A stretch of 64,000 nt of DNA. Origin: Lactarius indigo (Eukaryota > Basidiomycota > Agaricomycetes > Russulales > Russulaceae). Shown here piece by piece: positions 10,103 through 20,454 of the stretch. Under the pieces are notes generated by a model. The model had not been told where the DNA came from and searched no databases. It was given only the letters and a program-made list of their open reading frames with translations. Position numbers and translations under genes: made by a program. The stretch covers positions 48,812 to 112,811 of the forward strand of contig JAFKAC010000149.1 in assembly GCA_025766275.1 (NCBI GenBank), written 5' to 3'. Numbering within the stretch: the first letter of the stretch is position 1; each line of letters opens with the position of its first letter.

Positions 10103-11990
10103 TTCTTGGGCTATAGTCCCAATACTCGTCCTTCGAATCGATACTCATTGTCCTTTGACCCCCCTGTAGCCGGTTAGTAGGCCAGTCTATCTGTGGGTTG
10201 GTTTTTGTAAACCACGGATGACCGAGTATCATGCGAGGATGGCCCAAACGCGTGACGTATAGCATTGTGTCATATTGCTGTTCGTTCCAACTAATGCGGA
10301 CCCGACAGGCTTTGGATATGCTACCATGTTCGTTTCGGGTTCCATCGACGTTGTATACCAATCGGTTATCGACGGTTGTAGTCTGGGCGTCGAGTTCCCG
10401 AACGCATTCTTCGTTGATGAAATTATCGGAAGCCCCGGAATCGAGTAGTGCTGAGATTTTATTTGTGGTACCCACTATTGGTATTTCAATGGTGAGTGCG
10501 TCGTTCGAGGTACTGTGGATAGCATTAATTTCGACTGTTTCATCGTCCATGTCGTCTTCGTCGAGGCTAGCTTCCATCAACAGTTGAGAGATCATGTCCT
10601 TTCGCTGGGCGACCGATAACCCCAGTACACCCGTCATCAGGGTTTCGACGGATGTTTCTTGTTTGGTGGGTGTCAGTGTGGCTACGACAGTGGCCTCATT
10701 GACGCGTGCCGGAGTTTTCTTGTTTGGGCAATCTCGAGAGAGGTGTCCGGTCTTTTTACAATGGAAGCATAAGCCCTCCTTTCGACACCGGTCCATTTCT
10801 GCAAGTTCTTGGGGGGTACGGATGCGAGGGGTGTACGTTTGCGTGGTGTCCACCTCCATTGGTACTACCTGATCGTTCCGATTTACAGGTTTCGATGGTC
10901 GGGTGTTCTGGACCAGGATCACGCTTGTCTTCCCAATTTGTGCGATGCAATTAGTGATCGTTCGGTAACGTTGGACCTCTTCTCGTGTCGCTTCTCTCCA
11001 GTCCTGCATCGTAAGTGGCATTTTCTGCCGTTTAAGGCAAGATACTAGGAGTCCTTTCCGCAGTCCATGGCGGAATAGATCGACTGTTCCTTTCGCCGCT
11101 AGGTCCCAGTCTGCTGCTTCGGCGAGTTGTTCGAAGTTCGCGATATATTCATCGATTTCTTCGCCTTTCATGGTGAGCGTGGTCAGCTTAGAATAGGCGT
11201 TTTGCTGACTCAAGGTGTCTGTCCATGCGTTCTGGAAGTCGGTTATGAAGTCGGTCCATAGTGTTTCGCTGGTCTCGGGGATGGGGTTCGTGGTTCAATT
11301 GATCTTTTCTTCGAGTTTTTTGTCTTGCGCTTGATTCCAACTTTCGACAGCTCGTCCTCGAATAAGCGTAAGCGCAAGGGCCACTCGTTGGTAAGGGACA
11401 ACCATTCTTTCGTTCGTACAGTTGACTCGTCGATATTGATTGAACTCGTGTAGAAATTGTCGACTCCTGTCTCGATTGCCATCGAAGAACACCGGTGCTG
11501 CCCCTTGCAGAGGGCCCGTAATAGTCGTCGTGCTACTTCCGCTTCCACTAGCCATTGGCGTACTTGATAAAGCGGGGATAGGTGTGACGATGGGTATGGG
11601 TGCCAATTGAGGTGACTTTCTTTTCCCTTTCTGTTTCCCGAGTTGTCGCTTATGTTCCGTCCAGTTATAGGCGGGAACTGCGTTAGTCGTCAATCTGCGT
11701 TTCAATCCCCAAAGATGTGGTCCGTCGACGCGAGCATTTGTATAGGTGTACCACCCGGTGTTTTCGATGAAGACTTCGTACCAAGCGTCTTCTGTCTCGT
11801 CGTATTCAACGTCGAGGGCTGGGCTGGGGTCTCGTCGTACGATATATCCCCGGCCTTGGATCCAATTGATTCCCCCGGTTACGATATCGTTTAGATTGTC
11901 GGTATCTCTTCTAATGACAAGTCGTTTTACTGTCGGGTCACCGTCCTCTGGTGCTGGTTCGAAGTAGGCGTGCTGCAAATCAAGCGCCAC
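9942..11990 (-). pseudogene. element B gag-protease
   Basis: Gag begins at ATG 11990 (MALDLQHAYFEPAPEDGD) 94 bp after the LTR. One frame runs to 9942 except for a TGA at 11295-11297; protein-like sequence resumes immediately (NAWTDTLSQQNAYSKL, MKGEEIDEYIANFEQL). A CCHC knuckle CFHCKKTGHLSRDC lies near 10770-10725. The retropepsin active site ALLDSGASDNFI is near 10450-10410, with the flap-side ILGHPWFTK near 10230. Frame is lost near 10140 before RT starts. Length and order match a fungal chromovirus Gag-Pro. Confidence 0.85.
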
Positions 11991-12073
11991 TATGACTACG
12001 CATCCGCCATTGGACTGTCCGTGTCGTTCGTTGTCTGGGAATGCTTTTCGCCTCGTTCAGCGGCAGAGTAGTG

Positions 12074-12084
12074 GTCTACTCTTA
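12074..12084 (-). promoter_or_regulatory. self-priming primer binding site of element B
   Basis: The minus strand immediately after the 5' LTR reads TAAGAGTAGAC. Its exact complement GTCTACTCTTA occurs in the LTR (plus-strand 12282-12292), about 35 nt downstream of TATAAAGC, where the transcript should begin. This 11/11 match is the Tf1/sushi self-priming arrangement. The PBS strand also folds on itself (GAGTAG/CTACTC). Confidence 0.75.
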
Positions 12085-12514
12085 TGTTACGGTTCCGAGG
12101 GACCGTACGTTCACTAAGTCGCGCGGAGCTGAGCTCAACGCAGTCGGAGAGTCGGGACTTATGTATCTGAACACAAGTTGAGTTTCGGGGATACCTTGGC
12201 TCAACTCAAAGAGTATCGCAAGGGAGAGGGGGATGTTCGCGGGGTTCTGAAGACAAGACAAGTCGACTCGGATTCAAGAACTAAGAGTAGACAGGGAATT
12301 CCGTGCTACTCTGTGCTACGCTTTATACTTGTACAAACTGGTGTTTATCGGGACTGTTTTCTTAGGCCACGTCACAGAGGCTGACTGCGTCGTACTACGT
12401 GTCAAATGGCACCATAAGGCGTGCTTGTTGCGATACCAGAACTTCTACAAAACTTTCAGGGCCGTAAGTGAGACCGCACGTGACGTGACGTCACGATGTC
12501 ACGTGATCGTGACA
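12085..12514 (-). repeat. 5' LTR of element B (LTR family B)
   Basis: 430-bp LTR; minus orientation TGTCACGATCACG...GGAACCGTAACA. It has a CACGTGACATCGTGACGTCACGTCACGTG CRE-like repeat cluster next to its start and a TATAAAGC box. The 5' part is repeated in the truncated 3' LTR, and a full solo copy lies at 38023-38835. Confidence 0.9.
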
Positions 12515-13808
12515 ATAGGTCGACATGGGATTGGGCCATATTTTACAAGAACAGCGCCCTATGGAATGTGCATGGGGAAACCGTTGTGAGAGCGGTGCCC
12601 TTCATCCCCTCGTCATTCGGAAGAGCTCCTCGAGACCCTGCCAAGAAGCTAAACACTGGCTATAAGGCCTGGGAATTCCAGCAGTATCTCTACGGACTGG
12701 GTCCTACTCTGTTCCGACATCTCCTCCCTCGCAAATACTGGCTCAACTTCTGTAAGCTAGTTGCTGGTATTCGTATACTCCAGCGTCACTCCATAGGCTA
12801 CCAGGACCTTCTTCGCGGTCACCAGTTGCTCATGGACTTTGTCTACGAGTTCGAGGAGCTTTACTATCGGCGTATGGAGTCGCGTATACACTTTGTGCGG
12901 CAAAGTGTGCACCTCTTGACTCATATCGGGCCAGAGACTTTCCGAGCTGGGCCTCTGGCATGTTACGCACAATGGACGTTGGAAACTGCAATTGGTAACC
13001 TTGGACAGGAGATACGGCAAGATCGTGATATCTTCGCAAATCTGACTCAGCAGGGCCATCATACGTGCACAAGTCAATGCACTGTGTGCTCGATTTCCAC
13101 GTATCAAATTCGAAGTCGGCGGAGGGGCTTCTCGGTCAAACAACACACACGAGTTCGAGGAAGCGATTGGATATGTCTTCATGCCACGTTGTGAAGAATA
13201 TCCCTCCCCACTCACTGACTGATGAGTTCACCACTCTTAAGGTGTATTGGAACGAACAGGGCTGGCCCAACAGAGACTCGTGGCCAAACGCCATCTGTCG
13301 ATGGGCAAAATTACAGCTTCCTAATGGGCAGAAGGCGCGATCTATTTGGCACGAGTCTAATATCACTGTCAAGCTTCGTCGGACATCTTGCGTTGAGGTG
13401 AGGTCACTTTCCAACCAAAATCGATTCCCGGTGTTAATAATCACAATGCAGATCGCTCATGGTGGTAGCACATGCATAGGGAATGTTCGGTTTTATTTCT
13501 GCATTCGCTTCGGTGATACTCGGCACCCCTTGGCCATGATATCATTGTTTTCTCCTCCTGATGCCACTATCCTTGCGGATTCCAGTGGGACGGTGTACCT
13601 TTGTGATCCGATGATGGGTCCCGAGGGGCTTCTTGTCGTTCCGGTCACATCTGTCTTGTCTGTTGTTTCTATGTTCCCGGACATGCGTGTAACTCAAGAC
13701 GGTCGTATTTCGGAGACTGGAAAGTTCTCCCTCATGTGGCATGCATATATTGGGCTCGCACCCCTATCCAACGGTGGTCTATTTGATGATGATGACAACG
13801 CTGTGTAA
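12515..13808 (+). pseudogene. CACTA-like (Tnp2/Plavaka-type) transposase, C-terminal remnant
   Basis: Coding sequence starts abruptly at the element B LTR edge and reads YKAWEFQQYLYGLGPTLF, LLPRKYWLNFCKLVAG, VYEFEELYYRRM, then TLETAIGNLGQEIRQ. That order fits the C-terminal part of fungal CACTA/Tnp2-type transposases. It shifts frame near 13046 (continuing AQVNALCARFPRIKFEVGGG) and again near 13220 (EFTTLKVYWNEQGWPNRDSW, RWAKLQLPNGQKARSIWHE), ending in an acidic tail GLFDDDDNAV and stop. The N-terminal, DDE-bearing part is missing left of the insertion. Two frameshifts and 5' truncation make it a pseudogene. Confidence 0.7.
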
Positions 13809-13829
13809 TAGTACATGCCACTTCCGCTT

Positions 13830-14995
13830 CCTTTGTCCCTCTTGTATATATCGCATGCTAATGGAATTCATGGTCAACATAAAATAAAAAGAACTGGTAG
13901 CATAGTCACAAAAGTCGTATGCCTTGTGCACACGCAGGAGAGCGCACTCTTTCCAGCTCGAGGGAAGAGCCTCAGTGCCACTGGCATGCGCGCCTACGCT
14001 TGCATCGGACTTTTCAATATAAGTGGATGCCGAAGGACCAAACTCTTCCTCATCCGTTGGAGAATGGGACCCACAGAGCCCCGCGCGGCCATGCCTTTTG
14101 AATATCTAGAGACTGATCCTGGAGTCAAAGGTAAACAGGAGGGACACGAAGAGGAGACTGTAGGACATACCAATTGAAAGGGAGGACCAGGGTCCTCCAT
14201 GCCATCCAGGCAACATTGGCGATCAAAACACCCTTGGCATATCCAGAAAGTGCGCCGGTGCTTTTGTTGAAGAAAGTTCCGTTGCAACACGCAATACTCT
14301 GATCAACGTTTGAAAGCGATGACTTACCGGGGAGATGCACGGAACCGAAGAACGAGAGGAGCGTGAGGGCCAAGCCTGCGCGCAGGAGGGTCACGATGGT
14401 TGGAAGGCTCTGGGCATAAAAATAGCAAGTCTCTGCGAGCACGTCACGCAGCGAGCCCTCGGCTGACGGGAGGACGGCATTCAGGTTGACACGGAAGAAG
14501 GCTGAGTTGCAGATGTGCTAGAGGAAGTGAAAGCGGTTGTAGGATGCCATGGAGACGAAATTGAAAGTCGGAGACGAGAGGTAGATTGGGAGGACGAGAG
14601 GGCGACCTGATGAAAGTTTGAGATGAGTCCATGTGGGAAAAAATAGAAGGGGGTTCAGTCACGGAAGCACCAACGGCGGTAGAAAGAGTAAAAAGGTTCG
14701 TATCCAAGAAAGATACCGAAAATCCAAACAGCCCAGGATGCGATGTAGGCGGTGGCACCCAAGACCCAGTTGCGACCAGAACCAGGCACTCCGGGGGCGT
14801 GTAACATGCCCGTGCATCTAATGCCAAAACCCACAATGCGACCGGTATTCTCATCAGCAAGAATCCAGGCGGAAAGACTGTGAACGGGGACTCACAGTAT
14901 CAGGAATAGACCAGGTTGACAGTGTCCGACACCGGTCGACCCTCAGATGTTGCCAACAATCCGAGAGGCGCTGTTTGCCGATGCGAAACCATTGT
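13830..14995 (-). CDS. predicted multi-pass membrane protein, intron-containing, possible nonsense mutation
   Basis: The minus strand shows exon-like islands in different frames with membrane segments: WVLGATAYIASWAVWIFGIF (about 14745-14690), SLPTIVTLLRAGLALTLLSF (about 14415-14350) and GYAKGVLIANVAWMAWRTLV (about 14240-14180), each next to plausible splice sites (donor GTAAGTC after VHLPG near 14318; donor GTATGTCC after FNW near 14176). The last exon encodes a cytosolic acidic/Ser-rich tail (HSPTDEEEFGPSASTYIEKS) ending near 13800-13860. TAG at 14518-14520 is either part of a pyrimidine-rich acceptor or a CAG-to-TAG nonsense change. It resembles uncharacterised Agaricomycete membrane proteins from memory. 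Start codon and exact exons are unresolved. Confidence 0.45.
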
Positions 14996-15295
14996 CGTGG
15001 TCAAAGCCTACCAGTCACTGTGATGAAGGGCTCCCCTGGTGGGAGAGAGGACCATCTCACATGCGTCGTCCAAAGCCAGCCAAATGAAGTGGAAGTGACA
15101 CCACGTGTTAGCGAAGCGTGTGTTACTGACCACGTGACCATCCGTATGTGTCGACCGCAATAGTTCGCCCACCAGAGGTTCAGGAGAAGTTCCCACTTGT
15201 AAGACGCATTTGTATTGAGCTTGCACATTTCTTGTAGTAGTACATTTGACGACGACAATAAGTAATAGAGGCGCGTCTGTAGGCACTGCGCGTGT

Positions 15296-16073
15296 CTACT
15301 CTGAAATCTTCCTCTTTTTATCTGTGTGTTCCTTGCGACGAGCCCCACAAAATTCCTTGTCGTCATCCAGGACAACCTGAGCCACAGAGTGTGACTTTGA
15401 GTCAGACGACTCGTTCTCCACCATGGTCACATCAGCGTCATTAGTTCGCGTGTTGGGATTAAACTGGCAACTCTGTATCACATTAGCATACTATACCAAG
15501 GAGAAATTACTGAACGCAATGCTTACTTTGATAGGTTCGTCGAGAACCTGCTCCTCGGAGCATGACGTCGATTCAGATGCGTCAACCTCCACTGGAGTTG
15601 TGTCGGCATTTTCAGTTTGGGTGCTCGCGTCGAAGCGACGTCTCTGTATGATATGCTACGTCGACTTGAAGGAAAATTTACGGAACAGAGTACTCACGTC
15701 AACCGGATACTGCGCCCACGAAGGCCTAACCCTACGGAAAGGGAGGACACGGCATTCGTTATTGATCCACAAGGCCATGTACGGAAGTGTACTGTCGTCG
15801 CTGGGTGGGTTGATGTAGTCGTACTCGGGGAACTCAACGTCAGTACCAAGTATCGTGTTTCTACCGTAGGTCAAAGTCAGAACATCATGGAGTCTAAGAC
15901 AGACAAAAGAAATACCTTTCGCGCATGAGTTCGTTGCGCTCGTGTATAATTTGCAACAAGGGGTAGTTCCTTGCGCTTATGAGTTCTTGTAGTGTAGCTT
16001 CGTGCAGGGTACAGATAGCCAGACCCTCTTCGGGGGTTGGGAAACGAGTCTGAGCCTTATTTTTCGAGGACAT
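15296..16073 (-). CDS. hypothetical protein, about 204 aa, four exons
   Basis: ATG at 16071-16073 (MSSKNKAQTRFPTPEEGL) and TAG at 15296. Proposed exons are 16073-15916, 15860-15698, 15643-15527 and 15472-15296, totalling 615 nt with frame kept at each junction. Introns are about 54-55 nt with GT-AG ends; intron 1 has a CTGAC and intron 3 a CTAAT branch-like site. The product has a helical N-terminus (ICTLHEATLQELISARNYPL), an aromatic middle (VEFPEYDYINPPSDD, YMALWINNECRVLPFRRVRP), an acidic Ser-rich segment and a basic C-terminal KKRKISE that could be a nuclear signal. No family was recognised. It is divergent from the gene at 16210, sharing a 136-bp upstream region. Confidence 0.7.
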
Positions 16074-16209
16074 GGTACAGAGCAAACTTGGGGGGAATTG
16101 TGAGAACTGGCAGCGATGTCCCGACTAGGAATATTTATCCGAGAAAGACCAGAATGGCCAAACTCACCACTCTCATGCATATTGGAATCCATCCCCTCCT
16201 TTTTTTTTA
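16074..16209. promoter_or_regulatory. divergent intergenic region of the 15296 and 16210 genes
   Basis: 136 bp between two oppositely oriented start codons, with a T9 run just before the plus-strand ATG. It must hold both promoters or a shared bidirectional one if both gene models are right. No TATA box is evident. Confidence 0.4.
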
Positions 16210-18537
16210 ATGCCCACCATGCCAGTGCCTGCGCCTTTTTTCACAGGTAGCATAGACCCTGCACTGACACAGGACCAAGGAAATAATTCTCGTGGTCAGT
16301 GGCAGTTTGGTACCGCAAATACGGAGATCGGACTACGATACCCCGGCTCTGGTACACACGGTGGCCATGTGCGTCCTCCCCCGGGCACCCTATGGAGATT
16401 ACTGATAGATCGTCGCAGTCTCCTGATCTCCTAGACATAGTTTCAAATGCATCGGCAAAGACACTTGAGTCGAACAGACATTTTGTTCGCGTTAAGGTGA
16501 TCGCCGACCAGAGAGCCACAGAAATCGAGCAGCTACAAGAAGCTCTCACCAGCAAGATGAAAGAGAACGACGAATTGACTAAAGAGAACGACCACTTGAA
16601 TGTGGAAGTTAAGACCCTCAAGTAAGCATTTTCACGTGGACTGTCGATGTATATGCGTGACGTGCACCACCCAGGGAAGCACTTGGGCTCTTCGCGAAAG
16701 ACTATCACAGCAGACAAACAGGCACCGATGGAAAGGTCACGAGCATCACATCGGAGATCCTGGACCTCCCAGTCAAGCAAGCGCTTAGAATCCGAGAAGA
16801 CAACCCAGGAGTCAGTTTACTGGGTGAAGAAGGAATACACCCGCGCAGCACGAAAAAAGAACCGAGGGGAGACCGACGGCAATGCAACGTCGGTACAAGT
16901 CAAGCGGAAGCGAGGGCGTCCGCCTCAAGACAGCAACGATGAGGAAGACCACTCGACGCACTTTTACCTGGAGACCTGGGACAGCATCCCGGTTGACAAA
17001 TCCGTGATTGCGGAGATGAGTAGGAAGGCACGAATGCTGTGGCGCACCTTGGACAAATGTGGATTGGCGCCGGAGATGTTCGGCAAGATAGAGAACAGGG
17101 CCTGGGATTACTACTCCCGGACGCTCCTCGCTGACAAGGCCCACGATTTTCTTCTTCTCTGTGACGATGGAGAATGGAAGCTCCGAGAATGGTCAACAAA
17201 ATCTTACCCTTCTTGGTATCGAAACCGACACCTGCCAGTGACAGCAAAGACTGAGAAGGATTCCACCGGTTCGGACAAGGACTTGGACCCGAACTCGGAT
17301 CGCGACAATGACCCCCGTAAAAAACTCCTTGAGGACCCCAACCTTATACGCATGAACTCACATGATGGTTCACAAGACGAAGGCGGCGACGATCCCGATG
17401 CAGGAGAACACCACACCACGGACAGCGACGACGATCCCAGTGACTCAGAACGTGCCAAGAACAATGGCGATCCTGATTCAGATGCCGAGGGTGGCAATGA
17501 CGATCCCGGTGCAGGAGTCTCAGAGCAGCACGCCGAGAGTGGAAACAAAACCACCGGTTCTGAGGCGGATGGCCCCACCACAGGGGGGACGATGCAGAGT
17601 TCATCCATGTCATCGATGGTCTCAGTAAGTCCCGTCCGCTTAGCTTGCTATTTCCTTCTGATTATAGCAATCCCGCAATCCCCTCCCAGACCATAGGCGT
17701 ACACTCTTCAACAACGTCAGCGCTCATCGACCCATTGTAACACTTTTTCTCTATAGCGCTGGCCATAGCTCACATGAGACCAACCACAGTGCCCCTGCAC
17801 CGTCCGACTCAGTCAGCCCTTCTATGGGCACCGGTGATACAGGAGAAACACTAAAGTCCGCAAACAACACGACACCGACAACAACTACTGGATTCCGAGT
17901 CAAACTAAAAGTACGTGCTCCTAGAAATCCATCGTCCGTTGCGGTGGACAAGGAAACTCCTACCCCGGCCCCAACAACACACGGAACCACAGCGACTAGT
18001 AGCACTGACCCCACTAGCGTCGGTCACAACGCCGGACCCCCTCCTGACACGCCTCCCCCCAATTCACACGTCAAGACCAAAACCGACAAGAAGAGAAAAC
18101 CCGAAGGTAGCAACACGATGACGACGACAAACAAGCGACAGAAATCGTCAAACGCGGCTTTAGCCATACCCACAGAGGGGAACTCTATTAGGTATGTCTC
18201 ATAACCAGTCGCCTCTGTTACAATATGGTGCTGATTGCCACTCGAGAAATATTTGCATGCGTCGTTGGAATGAACAACAATCTGGGGGACAGGGCCCCCT
18301 TTCAGACTTCGATATCTACTTCAAGTCCCTTACGGATGCGGACAAGGAGGTACTGTGACAAACTCTCAACAGGATATAATACTCTGACACCCCTTTAGCC
18401 CCTCAAAAAAGAACTGTGCATCGCACAGGTTATGGCGGTATGTCCTCTCTGCATTCATGTCAGGCCCACTCACATCTCCGCAGAGGAAGGCCAAACTGTC
18501 TGCAAAGAGGGCCAACGACACACCCAGCACGAACTAA
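16210..18537 (+). CDS. hypothetical AT-hook/coiled-coil protein, multi-exon
   Basis: Exons on the plus strand from a likely ATG at 16210 (MPTMPVPAPFF) to TAA at 18535-18537. A coiled coil comes first (ADQRATEIEQLQEALTSKMK, 16500-16620), then a clear intron 16622-16674. KRKRGRPPQ (about 16900) contains an AT-hook RGRP core. The conserved-looking core ARMLWRTLDKCGLAPEMF ... WKLREWSTKSYPSWYRNRHL follows (17030-17235), then a long Asp/Ser-rich region, a second disordered Thr/Pro-rich exon (17760-18191), FDIYFKSLTDADKE (18319-18350) and a basic tail RKAKLSAKRAND. Donors GTAAGT (17625) and GTATGT (18192) are clear. Frame between the 16675 exon and the AT-hook is unresolved. DNA binding is inferred from the AT-hook; no name can be given. 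Confidence 0.6.
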
Positions 18538-18809
18538 GCGACGAGCCATTGGTTTCTCCTCCCCGTTCCCTCTCGCCACGCCCTGCTTTCACGGTCTTAT
18601 CTTCGACTTTTCTACTTCTAACCGACCCATTGTCAGCCCAACCCGGATGTTGGATCCCTCGACCGTCTGCTCTTCAAACCATCCCCGAGTTTTACTCAGT
18701 TTGTGTCACGCCAGTATCCGCTCGTACAATGAACCCGTTGCTGCATTTGTATAGTAAAAGCTGTGTAATTATGATTAACAACGGGAATCGATGCATCGTT
18801 TAAAACTAT

Positions 18810-18965
18810 CTAACGGAAACAAAAAAAAACGAACGATTCAATAACAGTCGATTTATATCTGTCAATCAATTACAGAAAAAAAAGAATGGTTCGATAACAG
18901 TCGATTCAAATTTATCGAACAGAAACAAAAAAAAAACGAACAGTTCAATAATGTCGATTTGTATA
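18810..18965 (+). repeat. AT-rich imperfect tandem repeat, three units
   Basis: A unit of roughly 50-60 bp (AACGGAAACA, A8-10, CGAACGATTCAATAACAGTC, GATTT) occurs three times with drift. The flanks are AT-rich and non-coding; 18538-18810 and 18966-19160 show no gene that can be supported. Confidence 0.6.
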
Positions 18966-19159
18966 GATCGCGACCTGTGTGCTCTGTGGTCTAATTAAAT
19001 CGCTTGAGTTCGACTTTTTTCGATTGTCTGCGAGAAAAACGCTGGCAGTCGTACATAATTTTTTTTTATCGCATTTTGGTATAGTATTACGGACAGAATA
19101 TCGATCATCGATAGCGAGCGACAGTATCTACGACAGTCGATGTAAACCTACCCGAAACT

Positions 19160-19700
19160 ACAAATTTCCCACTGGGGATGACTCCCCACCCATGCCATAA
19201 TCGTCTTGACCTTTGGCAGATAGAAGCGAATCTTCACTGATCCTGAGCTGTTGAGTGCTGACCAATGTCGAAAGGGGAGAGTGAGATTGAGACATGAAAG
19301 TAGAATTTTCTGAGTGGAAATGGTCTGCATGGAGTGGTCTGATGATGTAGTGATAAGTCAAATGAGTCGGCAGTATCTTGATTACTTATTATGCAAAGAA
19401 GAATCCATGTTCTGCTGAGTCAGGTTGTGAATGGATATTTTGGCAGCTCAGCAGCGGCACCACCCGTCGCTAGCACAACCTCAACTGATGTGGCAATTGA
19501 CACTGCTGAACACATTGTTCTTTTTACTTCAACACCATGACATCCCTTCTTTCCATCACATCAGTGATAAAAGCCACTGTTGCTGCTTATGTCTCAGTCC
19601 AAGATGTACCTGACAGGGCAGAATGGAAATGCCACCTTGAGAAGGAGAAGGTAAGTCCTTGTTTAGGTTTCCATTTGATCTCATCCCCATTTGAGTTAGG
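19160..19700. other. no supportable gene
   Basis: Only short unrelated frames are present. The stretch may include the left end of the element C 3' LTR or older insertion debris; no terminal motif could be fixed. Confidence 0.3.
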
Positions 19701-20441
19701 CCAAGGCAACAAAAGTTTTTCGGCAGGTCAACAAGGACAATTCGGGGGGGGCGCTGTGATAACTCACTGTCACTTGACAGGGGGTCACGATGTAGGCAGA
19801 GACTGGGGGCTGAGGAGGGTGTGGAGAAGAGATGCTTGACGACAGAAGAACACAAGATACACTCTTGGCTCAAAGAGGAGTAGTGGCGCGCGATGAGCGG
19901 GGCACTCGAAGGAGCTGAGAGGCAAGAGGGAGGATGTCACAAGTGGACAGTCTGAGGGACTGTCCATAGAATTGCACCAGCTTATATACTACAGAGGGTG
20001 GTCTGTGCGTAGTTTTAGGGCAGGCTTAGGGCCTGTCCACGGGTGCTGCGCAGTACTGCACAAGGGAACATTCTAGAGACATCTAACAATAGAGTCCAAT
20101 CAGAAGAGGTTTAAACATAGAACGACTGCGCCGCAGTTGATGGCACAATCTTGCGTCAGGATGGCGTGATTCTGCAGTCAATGCGGAAATCCCCGAGGGG
20201 TGGTGACTTGGTTGATTATCTTCGTTGATTGATCAACAATCAACCATTGATTAGTACACGTGTACACAACACATGGCTTGAGAGACGTGACTGATCACGT
20301 GACAGATCATGTGATCATTTGAGAACTGAATTCAAACTCCGATTCGGAATTCCCCTTTAGGAAGGTGATTACATAAGACTGGGCCGACATGGACCAGTTC
20401 CAAGCGCCCTTGAGTCACAACCAGGTTATAGGTTCATGACA
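19700..20441 (-). repeat. probable 3' LTR of gypsy element C (left edge unresolved)
   Basis: Right edge is firm: the minus strand reads AAAAAGGGGATAC (polypurine tract, 20442-20454) followed by TGTCATGAACCTATAACC. A TATATAAG box lies on the minus strand near 19985. No second copy exists in the window, so the left edge is a guess; the 5' LTR is missing. Confidence 0.6.
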
Positions 20442-20454
20442 GTATCCCCTTTTT
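20442..20454 (-). promoter_or_regulatory. polypurine tract of element C
   Basis: AAAAAGGGGATAC on the minus strand, directly before an LTR-like TGTCATG terminus and overlapping the integrase stop region, the expected position for plus-strand priming. Confidence 0.7.

Larger units (their letters stand above)
5552..12514 (-). mobile_element. Ty3/gypsy chromovirus element B with extra third ORF
   Basis: The order on the minus strand is 5' LTR (12514-12085), self-priming PBS (12084-12074), gag (11990), protease, RT/RNase H, integrase with chromodomain (to 7132), ORF3 (about 7023-5755), polypurine tract (5758-5743) and the 3' LTR remnant (5742-5552). The 5' LTR is inserted in a CACTA-like transposase gene at 12514/12515. 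Coding capacity is broken by a TGA in gag, frameshifts near 10140 and 7885, a stop near 8162 and a TGA in ORF3. Because the 3' LTR is truncated by a copia relic, the target duplication cannot be checked. Confidence 0.9.

Noticed and set aside
12329..12589. Plus-strand ORF crossing the 12514 junction
   Set aside because: It runs from the antisense of the LTR into the transposase remnant; chance fusion.
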